DNA from: Apostichopus japonicus
Lineage: Eukaryota > Echinodermata > Holothuroidea > Aspidochirotida > Stichopodidae
Direction of reading: 5' to 3'
DNA: 64,000 nt
Assembly: GCF_037975245.1 (NCBI RefSeq)
Contig: NC_092583.1
Location: 16,642,764-16,706,763, forward strand
The position numbers were made by a program, and so were the translations under genes. Below the pieces are notes generated by a model. It did not search any database. It was given only the letters and a program-made list of their open reading frames with translations, and was not told the DNA's origin. Positions within the stretch are counted from its first letter, which is position 1. Each line of letters opens with the position of its first letter. Shown in pieces: positions 60,959-64,000 of this stretch.

Positions 60959-63900
60959 GTATCCTTAATATTTGTAACTAAGAGAATCTTGCAGTTCATC
61001 ATGTTTTGTAATCAATTTATCTAATTGAGTAAGCCAATATTAAGAAACTTGCAAATAGAGGGTTAATACTTCCAACCAGCTTAAAGAGCTTTTTTTTTTA
61101 TTAGACCAAATACTTTATATTTAACACATTGCTTACTTCCACCAGGGAAATTGATGAATTAGCACCAAAATGTTAATAAGAATAAAGGTGAGTGATTGAT
61201 CAATTTCTTGAAAGACATCAAAGTTCTACTTTCTGGATGAATAATATTTATTCATGTAAAGAATATTAAAAATTTTACATTTCCATAAATTAACATTTCA
61301 GCTTATTTTTTGCATTTTGTGAGCAAACATGTCAACAATTAAACATTTTTCAAAAGATTAAAGAGTTAAACAAGTGTCTGATTGAACATTTGGGGAATGT
61401 ACATGAATCAATCTAGTAACTTTCCAAACCACCTTTTACAACATAAAGAAAACTTGCATAGCACTGGGACTACAACAATTCCAATCAATTACAAATAGTA
61501 TCCTCACTTTCACAAGACTTTCTGGTGTCCCAAAAAGGAGAACTATGGAGTCACAGTCCTTGCAAAATTGTGAAGGGACCACGGATTGCAAAGTCCGCAA
61601 TGACTATAACGCATATTGCAAAAGTTGGTACTTACAACAATTACAGTTAGATTCGTCCAATACGGCAACATACAGTAATGCTGTAGTCAAGCCGAAGACT
61701 TTGTTGATACAAATGCTTTGGCCATCAACGGCAGTCATTTCTCATAAAGGTTGCTGCTATTAAAATCATAGGGTCTTCATTGTTTGTCAATTTTAGAAAA
61801 ACATTCAACAGGGCAAATATATAATCATCAAAGAAACATTAAAATTGTTCTGAGTATTATTAAATTAGTAAATATTGATAATATTATGTAGTTAACCAGA
61901 TTTTAAATGTTAAATTATGTTGAGTTTGATATGGAAATTAGTAATCCCATAGTCGTCCCTGAAGCTTTAGGTAGTATTATTTGCAAGTTGGCTTTAAATA
62001 AAAACAAAATTACATCTATAACTAAACAAACTGCTTGCACAGCAGAAGACGGAGAAGGAACACACATTTTTGTTATGTATTGCGAAATAAAGTTCTCATT
62101 ATGAGTAGAACCCCTGTGACAAATCTTACGAGGTACATAAATCAGGTCACACACCTGGAGTCTTTGCATGCTAAGTTCTTCAATACCGCCCTCCCTTCCT
62201 TGGGGGGGGGGGACATTTCACACTGCAGGTTTGATTATTCAATCTGTGGAAAAGGCTGTTGGATGAATAGCTTCCTGGAGGTGAGCTGAAGTACCTGGAA
62301 CTATCTGAAAGATTCATAGACCCCTTTCACTGTGGATTGTTGATGATATGCTATACTTGGTATAAAACCAACCTGTGTGTCTCTGCTCTGCATGTGTTTG
62401 TGTGAGTTACAGCAGGTGACCTCTGCTAATACTTGTTGGCATGGTATGGACTATACCAGTACTAATGCTATGATATACACACAACCGTCATTTCTTCTTC
62501 AAACTTCGAGGAAACTTGCACATAATCGGTTTGCTGTGAGGATACTGTGTCAGGTCTGAAGTGTTTGTGGTTACTATTTGTGCAGATAAATCAAGGTATA
62601 GTAGTTGAAACACTAAACTTACAAGGATGTAATTTCTTGCTGTAATGGGAATTCTTAGGAGGAAGAGGTATTATGTGTTGTCACATTGTCAATTGGTTGT
62701 ACTAGTATATCTGTGTGGTAGTGCATTGATGTAAAATGTGAAGGTTATGATGCTAGAAGCTGGCATGATCAGGTAGACAACCACTTCAATTTTCCTGTTG
62801 TGATAGTTCTTGGAAGTAGTACTAATAGTGTGTAATTAACAGTGATTACTTAGTCCAGTTGCTTGATTGCTGTGTTAGTTTTAAAAAGGTTAGTAAGCAT
62901 ATTGGGAAAAGTTATATATTATTTGATAATGATGGAATACTTTGAGATAACAACCAGCTAGATCCTGTAAACCTTGAAGATAAATATTTTTTCTTCTTTC
63001 ATGGTCTTTATATAATATATCATTTAATCATTCTGTTAAAATTCCATCGCAAATCTTACGTTTGCTAACACAGGCTAAAACATGAAATTTTTAGTAGTGA
63101 CACAAATGTAGTTTTAATGTTGGAAATGAAAGCACCATTTTGCTTCTAACCCCCTTATGGCCTTACCCAAGCAAAAATTTCTCATACCAGAGGGGAAACA
63201 ATGTAATATTTGTCTAGTCAACATTTCCACAAGAGTTTTTAAGCAGAGCTAGACTTCAACACAGGCTTCAGATCGAAGTGGGGGGAGGGGGATGGGGGTG
63301 GTGAAAACCATTGCTGTGCTAATGGCCACCGGCCTTTCACCGCGGAGTTGGGGGCCAAGTTAGGTACATTTTTTTTCTTTTAAAATGCTTTTTATTAGAG
63401 TTTTTCACTTCGTTATTTCGGCTTAGTTTAATACGGTGTTACCATCTGGCATAGTCCAACAGAATTTAAACAGAGGAGGCAGAACATATAATCATGGTAC
63501 TACAGTTTGTTGTAGCAGTACTAAATGTTTATTTAGCAATTCACCTGAAATCCAGATTTGCTAAGTCTCTTGATGTATTGACTTACACCCCCGAGTACCA
63601 CAGACAAAGTTTGGGCTGATATTTACTGTAGTGTTTCAATACTGATAATATATTGTGCCAAATATATCCTCTGTTTACATTTAATGCAGTTTGGATAGAG
63701 TTGGTAAATGACAAAGGGCAAAAACAGATAAGTATACCTGGCTCTTAAAGTTGGTTGTTGCATTTCTGGAGTACACTTATGATTGAGTTAACAATCTTGG
63801 CTGAGTAAGGGGGCTTATAAATTAACCCTGACCATACATAGGCCTACTTGTTAAGGTAAGGTGTACATGCCCATACGTTTCATTTCATGTCTGTATATAT

Positions 63901-64000
63901 AGACAGCCATTAGTTGTAGTCCTTCACCACAGTTTCCTGTTTAATGAACACATGATCGTGTTGGTTTCCTTTTTATTTTCAAGGAAAGTACAAAGAATGA
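60959..64000 (+). other. Gene B intron running off the window
   Basis: No kinase C-lobe exon found. Poly-G runs near 62203 and 63278. An exon-like piece at 62229-62280 does not match a kinase. Confidence 0.5.

Noticed and set aside
62229-62280. Exon-like piece with CACACTGCAG acceptor and GGTGAGC donor
   Set aside because: Its peptide (FDYSICGKGCWMNSFLE) does not match the SGGELF region expected after the kinase B hinge.

Overview
The window is intron-rich, AT-rich animal nuclear DNA. All recognisable protein coding lies on the + strand, in short exons (24 to 930 bp) with GT-AG borders. The encoded proteins are muscle-type: Ig I-set and fibronectin type III (FnIII) domains and kinase domains of the myosin light chain kinase / titin / SPEG / obscurin group. 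No bacterial-style operons, rRNA, intact tRNA genes or CRISPR are present. The organism cannot be fixed from sequence alone. An invertebrate deuterostome, perhaps an echinoderm, is my guess from the close match of the first kinase to vertebrate smooth-muscle MLCK and from the many MITE-like elements.

Gene A (2283-16188, eleven coding exons) can be read completely from a well-placed ATG to a stop: Pro/Lys-rich N-terminus, one FnIII domain, an acidic 24-bp micro-exon, a full kinase domain, then a calmodulin-binding tail. The joined reading frame gives 475 residues. It is a compact smooth-muscle-type myosin light chain kinase that stops straight after the calmodulin site and lacks the C-terminal Ig (telokin) domain of vertebrates.

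16189-31089 holds no convincing coding exon. It contains candidate polyadenylation signals, a MITE, two SINE tails in inverted orientation around a TA microsatellite, and a 1.08-kb minisatellite with 34-bp units.

Gene B (about 31090/32022 to beyond the window end) encodes three Ig domains in one exon, two paralogous 66-bp Lys-rich linker exons, one FnIII, an acidic linker, two more Ig domains and the N-lobe of a second kinase. That kinase resembles SPEG/titin/obscurin more than MLCK. Every exon up to the kinase has phase 1-1 borders, so exons can be skipped or duplicated without frame change. The rest of kinase B must lie past 64000.

The two kinases share intron positions and phases (in the glycine loop and at the hinge), but one gene A intron is absent from gene B. 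They are probably tandem paralogues. A single twin-kinase gene, as in SPEG and obscurin, with an early-terminating MLCK isoform remains possible. Introns carry two hAT-like MITE families with 8-bp target duplications, a piggyBac-like MITE, LINE fragments and several tandem arrays.
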